This document shows, in pieces, positions 7,138 to 16,292 of a stretch of DNA of 52,583 nucleotides (positions are counted from its first letter, which is position 1; each line of letters begins with the position of its first letter). The stretch is from DATLYH01 sp035575035 (lineage in GTDB: Bacteria; Planctomycetota; Planctomycetia; Gemmatales; Gemmataceae), in contig DATLYH010000108.1 of NCBI GenBank assembly GCA_035575035.1, forward strand, positions 1 through 52,583, written 5' to 3'. The position numbers and the translations under genes were made by a program. The notes below the pieces were generated by a model, which was not told the origin of the DNA, did not search any database, and saw only the letters and a list, made by a program, of their open reading frames with translations.

Positions 7138-7611
7138 TTATCGTCCTTCAGCGGCGTGGAGGTTACGGGGGCCTTTGCCCGACGCTGCGCCAGGCCGATC
7201 GACCTCGAACGTCACCTCATTCTTCCCCCGGACCACCGTGTACTCCAAGGGGGAGGTCTCCAGACGAATGTACTTGACGTCGATCGGCAGCGGTTTAGAG
7301 GATTCGCCGGCGGGCATGGGAGGCACCACGAGTACGCGATAGCGCCCTTCGGGGACGCCATCCGTTTCGCTGTAGGTGCCTAGACGGAAGGTGCCGTCCT
7401 TGTGGATCTCGCCGATGGCGCTAACCCGGACGTCGGCTTCCAGCGGCTCAAAGACGACCAGGCCTTGCGTGAAGGGCGTGCCGTCGCGATAGACGACCCT
7501 GCCTTCGACCGGGTACATCCTTCGGCCGCAGCCCGCAGTGACACCAAGCACCAATACTACTAAGGCCGCTCGTATCAAGCGACCGCGCCAAACCCGTATC
7601 AAGGAACACAT
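7138..7611 (-). CDS. Small lipoprotein with beta-sandwich (carboxypeptidase-regulatory-like) fold
   Basis: 157 residues from ATG 7611, which follows a GAGGAA box. A lipoprotein signal ends at GVTAGC with lipidated Cys at about residue 28. The mature part begins YPVEGRVVYRDGTPFTQG and continues DGTFRLGTYSETDGVPEGRYRVLVVPP, the pattern of small planctomycete lipoproteins found next to DUF1559 genes. The protein at 12623-13069 has the same organisation. It follows the DUF1559 gene by 13 bp and is probably co-translated with it. Function unknown; a surface partner of the DUF1559 protein is a reasonable inference. Confidence 0.78.
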   Translation of the reverse strand: MCSLIRVWRGRLIRAALVVLVLGVTAGCGRRMYPVEGRVVYRDGTPFTQGLVVFEPLEADVRVSAIGEIHKDGTFRLGTYSETDGVPEGRYRVLVVPPMPAGESSKPLPIDVKYIRLETSPLEYTVVRGKNEVTFEVDRPGAASGKGPRNLHAAEGR

Positions 7612-7624
7612 GGGAAAACATTCC

Positions 7625-8509
7625 TCAAAAGTCGCCAATCGGCTCGCCGTCAGCGCGCATAGTCAGGCGGCCAAGCGTCGTCGTGTTGATTGCGGCGGGC
7701 AGAGCAATGACTCGGCCATCACCCATGGCGAACTGGCAAATATCCGGATGCCAGCTGCCGAATCCCTGGGGAAGACTTTGTGTGGATGTCCGGGCCAGCG
7801 GCGAGGTGGGGCCGGCCCGGCGGGCGAAAGACCCGTAGATATCACCGTTGTAGACACTGTTGTCCTGGTTTGCCAGGCCGAGCATGGTGGGGCTCACATG
7901 CTTTTCGCCAAAGAAGATTGTGTTACTGAGACCATCTTTGATAGAGTCGAACCGGGTAAGACTGCCGAAATTCGGCTTGGTCCTTCCCCCACCGGTGATG
8001 ATGGCACCATCGGCATTGACGGTTCCCCAGACGACGCCGTCGTTCCCCGACGAGGCGGCGTAGTCACTGCACCCGCCCGGAAACTGAGGGCCGGTCGTGG
8101 GAGTTCCCTGGGGAACCTCGATTTTGCTCAGCATAGGGGCTCGCCGGGTGGGACAGAAGTACAGCCTTACCAAACCCTGGCGCGCCGCCTCCGCCTGCGC
8201 GTAATAGTCCAGCTGGAGGTTCCACAGACGGTACAGGTTATCCTGTTCTATGTACGGAAGAATAAGGACTGCCCAGGTGGCGTAAGGGTCACCGAGGCGG
8301 GACGGCGGGAGGACCCCGTAGGTGTCGTGAAAGCTGTGCGTGGCAAGGACAATCTGCCGGAGGTTATTGGCACACGTGGTCCGATTGGCGGCCTCCCGCA
8401 CCTTTTGCACCGCCGGCAAGAGCAGGGCGATCAGGACGGCAATGATGGCGATCACCACCAACAACTCGATCAGGGTAAAACCACGACGTTCGAACCGGAA
8501 CTGGGTCAT
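7625..8509 (-). CDS. DUF1559 prepilin-like protein
   Basis: 294 residues from ATG 8509, preceded by GGGGAGA. The N-terminus is a class III prepilin leader: basic residues, then RRGFTLIELLVVIAIIAVL with the G/F cleavage site and E+5, then LLLPAVQKVREAA, CANNLRQI, and a C-terminal GSWHPDICQFAMGDG motif. These features define the DUF1559 family, which is greatly expanded in planctomycetes. The role is unknown; a pseudopilin-like surface or periplasmic structural role is usually assumed. Third gene of the sigma-factor operon, 109 bp after the FecR-WD40 gene. Confidence 0.9.
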   Translation of the reverse strand: MTQFRFERRGFTLIELLVVIAIIAVLIALLLPAVQKVREAANRTTCANNLRQIVLATHSFHDTYGVLPPSRLGDPYATWAVLILPYIEQDNLYRLWNLQLDYYAQAEAARQGLVRLYFCPTRRAPMLSKIEVPQGTPTTGPQFPGGCSDYAASSGNDGVVWGTVNADGAIITGGGRTKPNFGSLTRFDSIKDGLSNTIFFGEKHVSPTMLGLANQDNSVYNGDIYGSFARRAGPTSPLARTSTQSLPQGFGSWHPDICQFAMGDGRVIALPAAINTTTLGRLTMRADGEPIGDF

Positions 8510-8618
8510 GGATCGTATCTCCCCTGAAATGCGAGCGATCCGCTCGTTCGCGAACATGTCCTATCTCCTGCGGTTCCCATCGGATTGTTCCTGCGCTCAT
8601 TCGCGGGATTATCCAGAC

Positions 8619-10454
8619 TCAGCGTGGCGGCAGATCCCAGAGAGTGACCGCGCTGTTCCACAGCTGCTCACCGGGCGCTCTGTTGCTCGCCTCGCTGGTC
8701 ACCAAAGTCTTTCCCTCGGGTCCAAAGGCGATCGCATAACTACGGTCCATGCATCCTTCGAGGATGGCCTGCTGCTTTCCCGTGGCGATGTCCCACAGCC
8801 GGACCGCGGCTTCTTGACGGTGCCCGGTAGCCAGCCGGGTCCCATCGGGGGAAAATGCCGCTCCCGAAACCCGGCCACCCGGCCCGCGGAGCGCGGCCCG
8901 CACCTGACCGGCCCCAAGATCCCACAACGTCACCGTGCTGCCGTGACAGATGGCCAGCAGCTTGCCGTCAGGGGCAAACCTCAGGTGGCAGACCCGTCCC
9001 GTCAGTCCACCAATGGTGCCGCGGCATTGATTGGCGGTGAGGTCCCACAAGGTCACGGTTGATACGGCCCCCGGCGACGCCGACGCACCGGGATGGACCA
9101 CCGCCAATGTCTGGCCGTCGGTGGACAGGGCGAAGATGTTATTAGCCGATAGGTTGATCGGCAGAATGGTCCGCCGCCGAGTGCTCGGCTCTGCTAGGGC
9201 GACGGTTTCGACTTCTTGGCCGGTCAGCACGATGAGCGCCTGATCGTCGGGGGAAAAGGTTAGGGCCCAGACCGGGGCCGGATATTCAAAGGTGGTCCGT
9301 AACTGTCCCGAGGCTGGGTCCCACAGTTGCACGGTTTGGTCTAGGCTCCCGGTGGCCAACGTCCGGCCATCCCTGGAAAACGCTATCGTGGTGACCCGTT
9401 CGGTGTGCCTGTCGAGTAAGGCCCGCTGCTGGCCGGTCGCCGCATCCCAGAGGGCCACGAGGCGGTCCTTGAAGCGCCGGGCCGCCAGGGTCCGGCCGTC
9501 CGGAGAAAGGGCCGCCACTCCCCAGTACCCGGAGAGAGTAAGTCGTCGGCTATGGAAGCGCGGCGGCAGGGGTTGCGGCGTCAACGGTTCGCTGTCGTTA
9601 ATGACTGCCTCAAACCCAGCCGGCACCTCCACCGACCGGCCGTCACTCTTGCGCGTAAGTTGAACGACTCCTTTTTCCGTCTCCAGTTGGGTTGCCGATG
9701 CCTCATTGCAGAGCTTCAACCGGGTGCCCTGGACAATGACTTCCGCGCGCGGCGTGGCCAAGACCACAGGCTGGTCCGGCGGTTGAGGTGTCACCTCCGC
9801 CCGGAGAAAGCCCTCGGCCAGGACCACCTTTTTCCCGACAGCCTCCCCGCCGGAAAGCTCGTCCAGCGTTGTGTCGGCATCGAGCTCGAGCCGAGTGCCG
9901 TCGGGATAGCGGACGACGACGGCGCTCTCCTCACCAACGACCTGCACCCCCTGCCCCGCGCAAAGCGCTTGACCGTTCTGGGCCGGGCGCCGGGAACCCG
10001 CCGCGAGGACATATACCTCTCCCCGCACCTGATCCAGATGGGCCAGGATCGGGGCCGCTGTCGTCCGTGGTCGGAGCATCCACAAACAAAGCCCCAAGGC
10101 GAGCAGCACGGCGGCAACCATGCCGACCCCTGCTTGCCGCAACCGCAACCGCATCCTGCCCGATCGGGAGCTCGACGGCGTCGCATCGTGCCGGTCGCTG
10201 GGGGCTAAGGGGTGAAGATCGGCAGCGCGGCATTGGCGATCGATCGCTTCCATGAACGCCAGTTCGGTCCGCAGCCGGTTGTCATCGCGGAGAAGATCGG
10301 CCGTCCATTGGTCCATCCAGCTGGCGTCGGCGAAGGCGTCGGCGGCTTCCGGGCTCTCGACGAGGAGGCGCTCCAACTCGGCTTGCTCGGCCGGGGAAGC
10401 TTGGCGATCCAGGTATTTGCGGATGAGTTCATCCAGTCGGGATTGCGGAGCCAT
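8619..10454 (-). CDS. FecR-domain membrane protein with C-terminal WD40 propeller
   Basis: 611 residues. The N-terminal helical part (LDELIRKYLDRQASPAEQAELERLLVESPEA) resembles an anti-sigma/FecR N-terminus. One membrane helix lies at about 107-127 (GMVAAVLLALGLCLWML). A FecR-like beta domain follows (VRGEVYVLAAG, VRYPDGTRLELDADTTLDEL, VIVQGTRLKL). WD40 repeats fill about 305-611 (LSPDGRTLAARR, FSRDGRTLATGSLDQTVQLWD, FSPDGTRLATGH). It probably controls the sigma factor encoded 81 bp upstream, with the propeller as extracytoplasmic sensor; this is inferred from FecR-type systems. The start has only a weak ribosome-binding site. Confidence 0.87.
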   Translation of the reverse strand: MAPQSRLDELIRKYLDRQASPAEQAELERLLVESPEAADAFADASWMDQWTADLLRDDNRLRTELAFMEAIDRQCRAADLHPLAPSDRHDATPSSSRSGRMRLRLRQAGVGMVAAVLLALGLCLWMLRPRTTAAPILAHLDQVRGEVYVLAAGSRRPAQNGQALCAGQGVQVVGEESAVVVRYPDGTRLELDADTTLDELSGGEAVGKKVVLAEGFLRAEVTPQPPDQPVVLATPRAEVIVQGTRLKLCNEASATQLETEKGVVQLTRKSDGRSVEVPAGFEAVINDSEPLTPQPLPPRFHSRRLTLSGYWGVAALSPDGRTLAARRFKDRLVALWDAATGQQRALLDRHTERVTTIAFSRDGRTLATGSLDQTVQLWDPASGQLRTTFEYPAPVWALTFSPDDQALIVLTGQEVETVALAEPSTRRRTILPINLSANNIFALSTDGQTLAVVHPGASASPGAVSTVTLWDLTANQCRGTIGGLTGRVCHLRFAPDGKLLAICHGSTVTLWDLGAGQVRAALRGPGGRVSGAAFSPDGTRLATGHRQEAAVRLWDIATGKQQAILEGCMDRSYAIAFGPEGKTLVTSEASNRAPGEQLWNSAVTLWDLPPR

Positions 10455-10535
10455 AGTTTGCCGGGAACCAGGAATTTAGCGGTCAAAGATGGAGAAAAGG
10501 GAGTCCTCGCAGCGCTTCCTTATCCCTGAATCCTC

Positions 10536-11045
10536 TCATTCAACGGCCAGACGCTGCCGAATGCATTCTTCTAAGCGGGCGCGAATGCGGGACAGCGCCT
10601 GGTAGACGGCATTGACCGTGCTGTGTTTCTGCCGGGCTATTTCCTCGGCGGCCAAGCCGTCTTCGTAGCGGAGGGTTAGCAGATGTCGTGAGGAATCGGG
10701 CAACTCTTTCAAACACTCGCGCAGGGCCTCTGCTTTGCGGGAGACAGCGGCTTCGATCCGATCATAGGCATCCAGGACCGCCTGAATAGTCTTGGGGGAA
10801 AACACCACGGGGAAGCGGGCGTTCTGGTGACGCAACTCCAGGATCTTGCGGTAAGCGATGCCGCGGGCCCAGGCACCGAACGAGCGGTGCGGATCATAGC
10901 TGTCGAATTGGAGCCAAAGCACCAAGGCTACCTCCTGAAACACGTCATCACGTAAGTGGGGATCGAGCACCAGCGACCCGATGAAGGCCTTGATGTCCGT
11001 CTCATGACGCAGCAGTAGTTTTAGAAACTCGTGGCGCTCGCCCAT
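10536..11045 (-). CDS. ECF RNA polymerase sigma factor, planctomycete/verrucomicrobial type
   Basis: 169 residues, ATG 11045 with a strong GGGGAGG box. Region 2 is seen in LRDDVFQEVALVLWLQFDSYDPHRSFGAWARGIAYRKIL (shown as two short motifs: DDVFQEVALVLW and FGAWARGIAYRK). Region 4 includes LPDSSRHLLTLRYEDGL and a helix-turn-helix AEEIARQKHSTVNAVYQALS. The protein should direct RNA polymerase to its own regulon. It heads the minus-strand operon 11045-5839 and is followed by its likely regulator, the FecR-WD40 protein. Related factors are usually autoregulated; no promoter motif was identified here. Confidence 0.93.
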   Translation of the reverse strand: MGERHEFLKLLLRHETDIKAFIGSLVLDPHLRDDVFQEVALVLWLQFDSYDPHRSFGAWARGIAYRKILELRHQNARFPVVFSPKTIQAVLDAYDRIEAAVSRKAEALRECLKELPDSSRHLLTLRYEDGLAAEEIARQKHSTVNAVYQALSRIRARLEECIRQRLAVE

Positions 11046-11542
11046 GCCGCCTCCCCTGTATCTTCTTGAAATTCGCCGCCAAAATCTGACAGAGATTTAG
11101 AGAGGACGACCGGCATTTTCCGGTCGGGCCGGAGCTTGACCTGGACTCGCGGTTCCTAGCAGCTGACCAAAGAATCGGTCTCCTTGCGGGGATGACGGAG
11201 ACCCCGACCCCACCCATGTCCCCGGCAAGGCGGCGGCTTTCATCTGCCGGCGGCGCCAATCCCTGGGACCCCGCAGGAGAGAAACAGCACCCGAGTGGAT
11301 GCGTTTTCTTGCAATCCCCTGCCGTGGTCGGTACGCTGGAAGGAGTTATGCGGCGGGTTGGTCCAGCGGCGAGCGGGCCGCGCCGATTGCCCGAGTGGCA
11401 AAGGCCGTTTGCCTGAAGCGCCGCGACCTGGTCCGTCTCCTGTGCTACCATCGAGATACCCTGCTGCATCATCACGAGGGCTGTACGGCTTTTTCTCCTG
11501 AGTGCGATCGTTCTTGTTCCTTTAGCAAATGAGGAATTCACC
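11046..11542. other. Divergent intergenic region between sigma operon and DUF1559 operon
   Basis: About 500 bp with no credible gene. It should contain the divergent promoters of the two operons. A small perfect stem GACCGG/CCGGTC with a six-base loop (11108-11125) is seen; its role is unknown. Confidence 0.55.
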
Positions 11543-12592
11543 ATGTCCCTCTCCCGTCATCCGGTGCCGCGCCGTCGGTTCGGCTTTACCCTGATTGAGT
11601 TGTTGGTCGTCATCGCCATCATTGCCATCCTGATCGCCCTGCTGCTCCCTGCCGTCCAGAAGGTCCGCGAGGCGGCTAACAAGGCCAGCTGCGCCAACAA
11701 CCTGAAGCAGATCGGCCTGGCTTGCCACAATTACCACGAGGCCCACGGCTGGCTGCCGCCGCTGCGCATCGCTGGCGCGGAGGGCTGGGCCACCTGGCTG
11801 GTCCTGATCCTGCCCTACATGGAGCAACAGACCCTTTACAGCAACTGGGACATCAGCCGGAAGTATGCCGTACAGTCGGTCACGGCCCGCCAGACCCACG
11901 TCAAGTCCTATTACTGCCCCAGCCGGCGGGGGCCGACGACCCTCAGCGTCGCGGAGAACTGGTACGTTCAAGACGCCACGCCGCCGCCGGAGCCCCGGCC
12001 CGCCGAGGGGTTGCAGCAGCGGTTCAGCGCCGCGAATAACCCGCCGGGGGCCCTGGCGGACTACGCCGCTTGTGTCGGCGACATGCGCGGCAACCCGAAC
12101 AACCCCAACCAGCAGAACTGGTTCAACACCCAAAGCAACGGGGCGATCATCATCGGTAACCCGTCCCCGGCTCCTCCCAATCCCGCTCCCGCCACCCAGC
12201 AGGTGATCAGCTTCACCAGCAACACCAACCTGGTCCGCATCATTGACGGCACCAGCAACACCTTCTTGGCCGGTGAAAAGCATGTGCCGCAGGGCATGTT
12301 TGGCCGGCTCAAGGTGGGGGATGGCCCGGCTTACAGCGGCGCCTGGACCTGCTTCTCTGCCCGGCTAGCCGGCATCGAAGACCCGCTGGCCCGCGGTCCG
12401 ACCGACGTAACGCCCAGCGGCGGCGTCGTGGACGGGATCTACGCTCGGAAGTTCGGCAGCTGGCATGCCGACGTCTGTCAATTCGTTTTCTGCGATGGCA
12501 GCGTCCGCGCCATCCGCACCAGCATCGACACCGCCAACCTGCGCCGGCTGGCGGCCCGCAACGATGGCGAGACCATCACCTTCGCGGAGTGA
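11543..12592 (+). CDS. DUF1559 prepilin-like protein
   Basis: 349 residues, ATG 11543 after a GAGGAA box. Leader MSLSRHPVPRRRFGFTLIEL with G/F cleavage site and E+5, then LLLPAVQKVREAANKASCAN. The C-terminus carries FGSWHADVCQFVFCDGSV, the typical DUF1559 ending. It is a paralogue of 7625-8509 on the other strand, and both are followed by a small YPVEG lipoprotein. Exported by the prepilin route; the function of the family is unknown. Confidence 0.92.
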   Translation: MSLSRHPVPRRRFGFTLIELLVVIAIIAILIALLLPAVQKVREAANKASCANNLKQIGLACHNYHEAHGWLPPLRIAGAEGWATWLVLILPYMEQQTLYSNWDISRKYAVQSVTARQTHVKSYYCPSRRGPTTLSVAENWYVQDATPPPEPRPAEGLQQRFSAANNPPGALADYAACVGDMRGNPNNPNQQNWFNTQSNGAIIIGNPSPAPPNPAPATQQVISFTSNTNLVRIIDGTSNTFLAGEKHVPQGMFGRLKVGDGPAYSGAWTCFSARLAGIEDPLARGPTDVTPSGGVVDGIYARKFGSWHADVCQFVFCDGSVRAIRTSIDTANLRRLAARNDGETITFAE

Positions 12593-12622
12593 CCTCGCTG
12601 GAACGCCCGAGGAGTCAGATCC

Positions 12623-13069
12623 ATGATACGACCCGCCTCCCGGCCGAGAAGGTATGGCCCGGCGATCATCCTGCTATTCACAGCATTCCTGGCCGGCTGC
12701 GGGAGCGGCCTGTATCCCGTCGAAGGCCAGATAGTTTGGAAGGACGGCGCGCCGGCGAAGGAGCTGGCGGGCAGCCTGGTGATCTTTGAACTCCCCGAAA
12801 AGCAGACCAGCGCCCGCGGGGTCATCCAGCCCGATGGCTCCTTCCGCCTGACCACGAACAAGCCGGACGACGGGGCGCCGGCCGGCGAGTACAAGGTGCT
12901 CCTCATCGAGGTCGGGCGCAAGCCCCAGGGCGGCGCCGATGCCAGCGTTCTGGCCCCCGGCGTGATCGACACGCGCTACTCGGACCTGTCCACGTCCGAC
13001 CTGCAGGCGACAGTCCGGCCCGGCACCAACAAGATCACGCTGACCATCGAGCGCAACCCGCGGCGCTAG
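12623..13069 (+). CDS. Small lipoprotein, YPVEG type
   Basis: 148 residues, ATG 12623 with GAGGAG upstream. Lipobox FLAGC with Cys26. The mature protein starts GSGLYPVEGQIVWKDGAPAK and continues PDGSFRLTTNKPDDGAPAGEYKVLL, an Ig/transthyretin-like beta-sandwich of the carboxypeptidase-regulatory kind. It matches the lipoprotein at 7138-7611 in order of motifs. It lies 30 bp after the DUF1559 gene and is probably co-transcribed. Confidence 0.82.
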   Translation: MIRPASRPRRYGPAIILLFTAFLAGCGSGLYPVEGQIVWKDGAPAKELAGSLVIFELPEKQTSARGVIQPDGSFRLTTNKPDDGAPAGEYKVLLIEVGRKPQGGADASVLAPGVIDTRYSDLSTSDLQATVRPGTNKITLTIERNPRR

Positions 13070-13074
13070 GCGAG

Positions 13075-13142
13075 CGGCCAGGGTGAACCGGCCGGCTGAC
13101 GCCGGCCGCTCGCCCGCACCGGCCGCTCGCCCGCACCGGGGA
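13075..13142. repeat. GC-rich inverted and tandem repeat between lipoprotein and peptidase genes
   Basis: GCCGGC/GCCGGC-type stems (CCGGCCGGCTGACGCCGGCC) are followed by a 17-bp unit CCGGCCGCTCGCCCGCA occurring twice in tandem. It could act as an intra-operon hairpin or terminator. Confidence 0.55.
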
Positions 13143-13224
13143 TGCTCTTTCTTGCAACCGGCCCGCCCAGTCATTACGCTCTCCTCAGTCAAGGTCCCGC
13201 GCCGCTGCCTTTCGGGGGAATGCC

Positions 13225-16080
13225 ATGACCGCTGCTGCTCGCTTCTTCTGTCTGACCTGCCTCCTTGCCGCCGCGCTGCTGGGCGACCGACCGGCGCCGG
13301 CCGCCCCGCCTGTCACCTCGCCCAAGGAATTCTTCGGCTTCAACCTGGGCGATGACTACTGCCTGGCCAATTACCGCCAGCTTGCCGCCTACTGGGCCAA
13401 GCTCGAGCGCGAGTCGGACCGGCTCCGGGTCGTCTGCATCGGCGTCACCGAGGAGGGCCGGCCGCAACTGATGGGGATTGTCACGTCGCCGGCCAACCAC
13501 CGCAACCTGGCCCGCTACCAGGCCATCGCCCGCCGGTTGGCGCTGGCCGAGGATGTCAGTGAGGCCGAGGCCCGCAAGCTGGCCGCCGAGGGCAAGGCGG
13601 TCGTCTGGATCGATGGCGGCCTGCACGCCACCGAGGTGCTCTGCGCCCAGATGCTCATGGAGACGCTGTACCAGTTCCTTAGCCGCTCCGACGAGGAGAC
13701 GCTCCGCATCCTTGACGATGTCATCATCCTCTTTGTCCACGCCAACCCCGATGGCCATGATCTGGTCGCCGACTGGTACATGCGCGAGCCCGACCCGAAG
13801 AAGCGCTCGCTGGCCGGCCTGCCGCGGCTGTACCAGAAGTACATCGGCCACGACAACAACCGCGACTTCTACGCCAACACCCAGGCCGAGACCAGGAACA
13901 TGAACCGGGTGCTCTATCAGGAGTGGTTCCCGCAGATCGTCTACAACCACCATCAGTCCGGGCCGCCCGGCACGGTGCTGTTTTGCCCGCCGTTCCGCGA
14001 TCCGTTCAACTACAACATCGACCCGCTGGTCATCAACGGCATCGATGCGGTCGGGGCGGCGATGATGCAGCGCTTTCTGGTGGAGGGCAAGCCAGGGGCC
14101 ACCGTCCGCTCCGGGGCGCGCTACTCGACGTGGTGGAACGGCGGCTTGCGCACCACCACCTATTTCCACAACATGATCGGCCTGCTGACCGAAACGATCG
14201 GCAGCCCGACGCCGATGCAGATTCCGTTTAACCCGGCGCTACAGCTGCCGCGGGGCGACTACCTGGCCCCGGTGGCGCCGCAGCGCTGGCACTTTCGCCA
14301 GTCGGTGGATTACTCGGTGACGGCCAACAAGGCGGTGCTTGACTATGCCTCCCGCCACCGCGAGCAGCTGCTGTACAACATCTGGCTGATGGGGAAAAAC
14401 GCTATCGACCGGGGCAATCGCGACAGCTGGACGATCACGCCCAAGGTGGTCGAGGCCGCCCGCGCCGCTCGTGCCGGCGCCCCCCCGGGCCGTGGCGTCG
14501 AGGAGTTCAACCGCCTCTTCCGCGACCCGGCCAAGCGCGATCCGCGCGGCTACATCCTCCCCGCCGACCAGCCCGACTTCCTCACCGCCACCAAGTTCGT
14601 CAACATTCTGTTGGAGACCGGCGTCAAGGTACACCGGGCTCGGACCGACTTCGAGGTCGCCGGCAAGAAGTACCCCGCCGGCTCCTACGTGGTCAAATGC
14701 GCCCAGGCCTTCCGCGCTCATATCCTCGACCTGTTCGAGCCGCAGGACCACCCCAACGACTTCGCCTACCCCGGCGCTCCGCCGACGGCCCCTTACGACA
14801 TCGCCGGCTGGACCCTGGCCTACCAGATGGGCGTGCAGTTCGATCGCCTCCTTGACGGCTTCGATGGCCCCTTTGAGGAGATCAAGCCCCCGGTCCTCCC
14901 TCCGCCCGGGCGCGTCCACGATGCCGAGGGGGCCGTCGGCTTTTTCCTCAGCGCCCGGACCAACGATTCCTTCCGTGCGGTCAACCGGCTCCTGGCCGCG
15001 GGCGAGGAGGTGCGGCGCCTCCAGAAGCCGTTCGGCGAAGGGGCGTGGGCGGCCGGGGCAGAGCGCAGCGAAACCCCGGGAAGTGGCGCCGAGGCTTCGA
15101 AGACCCCGCCCCGGCCACCCCGGACGCAGCCGGCGGGAACCTTCTTCATCACCAACCGGCCGACGACGCTCCCCTTGCTGAAGCGGATCGCCTTCGAGCT
15201 GGGCACCGATTTCCAGGGCAGCCCGGTCGCCCCCGCCGGACAGGCAGTGGTCCTCCGGCCGACGCGCGTCGGCCTGTGGGACCGCTATGGCGGCTCGATG
15301 CCCTCCGGCTGGACGCGCTGGCTGTTGGAACGGTTCGAGTTTCCGTTCCGGCTCGTCTTTCCGCCGGAGCTGGATGCGGGCGGGCTGCGCGAGAAGTTCG
15401 ATGTGATCATCCTGGTAGACGGGGCGATCGGCGCTCGGGGCACGGCCGCACTCCGCCGCCTTGCCACCAACCCTCCGTCCGGCGATCAGCCGCCCGCCGA
15501 GGGAGGCTCGATCTCCGAGGAGAACATCCCCGAGGAGTTCCGCGGCCGACGCGGCGCCATCACCATGACCCGGACCGTGCCGCAGCTGCGCAAGTTCCTT
15601 GAAGAGGGGGGCACCATTCTGACCATCGGCAGCTCGACCGCTCTGGGGAGTCAGCTTCGCCTGCCGCTGGCAAATCACCTGGTCGTGAAGGAGGACGGCG
15701 AAGAGCGGCCCTTGACGCGGGAGAAGTTCTACATCCCCGGTTCCGTGCTGCGGGTGCGGGTAAACCCGGCCCATCCGCTGGCCTGGGGCCTGGGCGAGGA
15801 GGTCGATGTGATGTTCCAGTCCAGCCCGGTCTTCCGTCTGCCCGAGGGCTCCGAGGCGAACGGCCTGCGGCGCGTGGCGTGGTTCGACAGCAAGACCCCC
15901 TTGCGCAGCGGCTGGGCCTGGGGGCAGGAGCACCTGGAGGGGGGTGTCGCCATCGCCGAGGCAAAGGTGGGCCGGGGCACGCTGGTGCTGTTCGGCCCTG
16001 AGATCCTCTTCCGCGCCCAGCCGCACGGGACGTTCAAATTCCTCTTCAACGGCATCGTCCAGGCCGGGGTGAAGGAGTGA
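13225..16080 (+). CDS. M14-family zinc metallocarboxypeptidase, secreted, large
   Basis: 951 residues. A signal peptide (about 1-27, ending PAPAAPP) precedes an M14 catalytic domain with GGLHATE (H134, E137) and YNHHQSG (H242 or H243) as zinc ligands, NNRDF (211-215) in the substrate pocket and LTET with E323 as probable catalytic Glu. It should hydrolyse peptides or peptide-containing polymers outside the cytoplasm; the exact substrate is unknown. The C-terminal 500 residues look like a glutamine-amidotransferase-like alpha/beta region common in large planctomycete M14 proteins, but this is tentative. Residues about 609-631 (GAERSETPGSGAEASKTPP) are encoded by a palindromic repeat. Confidence 0.88.
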   Translation: MTAAARFFCLTCLLAAALLGDRPAPAAPPVTSPKEFFGFNLGDDYCLANYRQLAAYWAKLERESDRLRVVCIGVTEEGRPQLMGIVTSPANHRNLARYQAIARRLALAEDVSEAEARKLAAEGKAVVWIDGGLHATEVLCAQMLMETLYQFLSRSDEETLRILDDVIILFVHANPDGHDLVADWYMREPDPKKRSLAGLPRLYQKYIGHDNNRDFYANTQAETRNMNRVLYQEWFPQIVYNHHQSGPPGTVLFCPPFRDPFNYNIDPLVINGIDAVGAAMMQRFLVEGKPGATVRSGARYSTWWNGGLRTTTYFHNMIGLLTETIGSPTPMQIPFNPALQLPRGDYLAPVAPQRWHFRQSVDYSVTANKAVLDYASRHREQLLYNIWLMGKNAIDRGNRDSWTITPKVVEAARAARAGAPPGRGVEEFNRLFRDPAKRDPRGYILPADQPDFLTATKFVNILLETGVKVHRARTDFEVAGKKYPAGSYVVKCAQAFRAHILDLFEPQDHPNDFAYPGAPPTAPYDIAGWTLAYQMGVQFDRLLDGFDGPFEEIKPPVLPPPGRVHDAEGAVGFFLSARTNDSFRAVNRLLAAGEEVRRLQKPFGEGAWAAGAERSETPGSGAEASKTPPRPPRTQPAGTFFITNRPTTLPLLKRIAFELGTDFQGSPVAPAGQAVVLRPTRVGLWDRYGGSMPSGWTRWLLERFEFPFRLVFPPELDAGGLREKFDVIILVDGAIGARGTAALRRLATNPPSGDQPPAEGGSISEENIPEEFRGRRGAITMTRTVPQLRKFLEEGGTILTIGSSTALGSQLRLPLANHLVVKEDGEERPLTREKFYIPGSVLRVRVNPAHPLAWGLGEEVDVMFQSSPVFRLPEGSEANGLRRVAWFDSKTPLRSGWAWGQEHLEGGVAIAEAKVGRGTLVLFGPEILFRAQPHGTFKFLFNGIVQAGVKE
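15051..15116. repeat. 66-bp GC-rich palindrome inside the M14 gene
   Basis: Perfect 9-bp ends GGCCGGGGC (15051-15059) and GCCCCGGCC (15108-15116). The length is 22 codons, so the frame is kept. Its right half matches 5585-5625. Confidence 0.75.
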
Positions 16081-16292
16081 CCCCAGACAAGTGGCATTCA
16101 GCTGTTAGCCGGTGCCACAAGTCGAGTTGCCCTCGCGGGGCAGCGGACGCTGATCTTCCCCCCCGCTGCTCCAGATTTTTGTTTGCTCGCCGCACGGTTG
16201 TACCCTATACTCGAATTGTCAGGGGTCGCTTACACCACCATGCCTACGATGTGCCCCGCAACCTTCACCTCTGTTCGTGTCGGAGTCGTGTC

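Noticed and set aside
11002..11544. Minus-strand frame in the divergent intergenic region
   Set aside because: It overlaps the sigma gene start, has no motif and a composition unlike nearby proteins; the region is better explained as two promoters.
14239..16026. 595-codon minus-strand frame within the M14 gene
   Set aside because: It is antisense to a protein with complete zinc-peptidase motifs.
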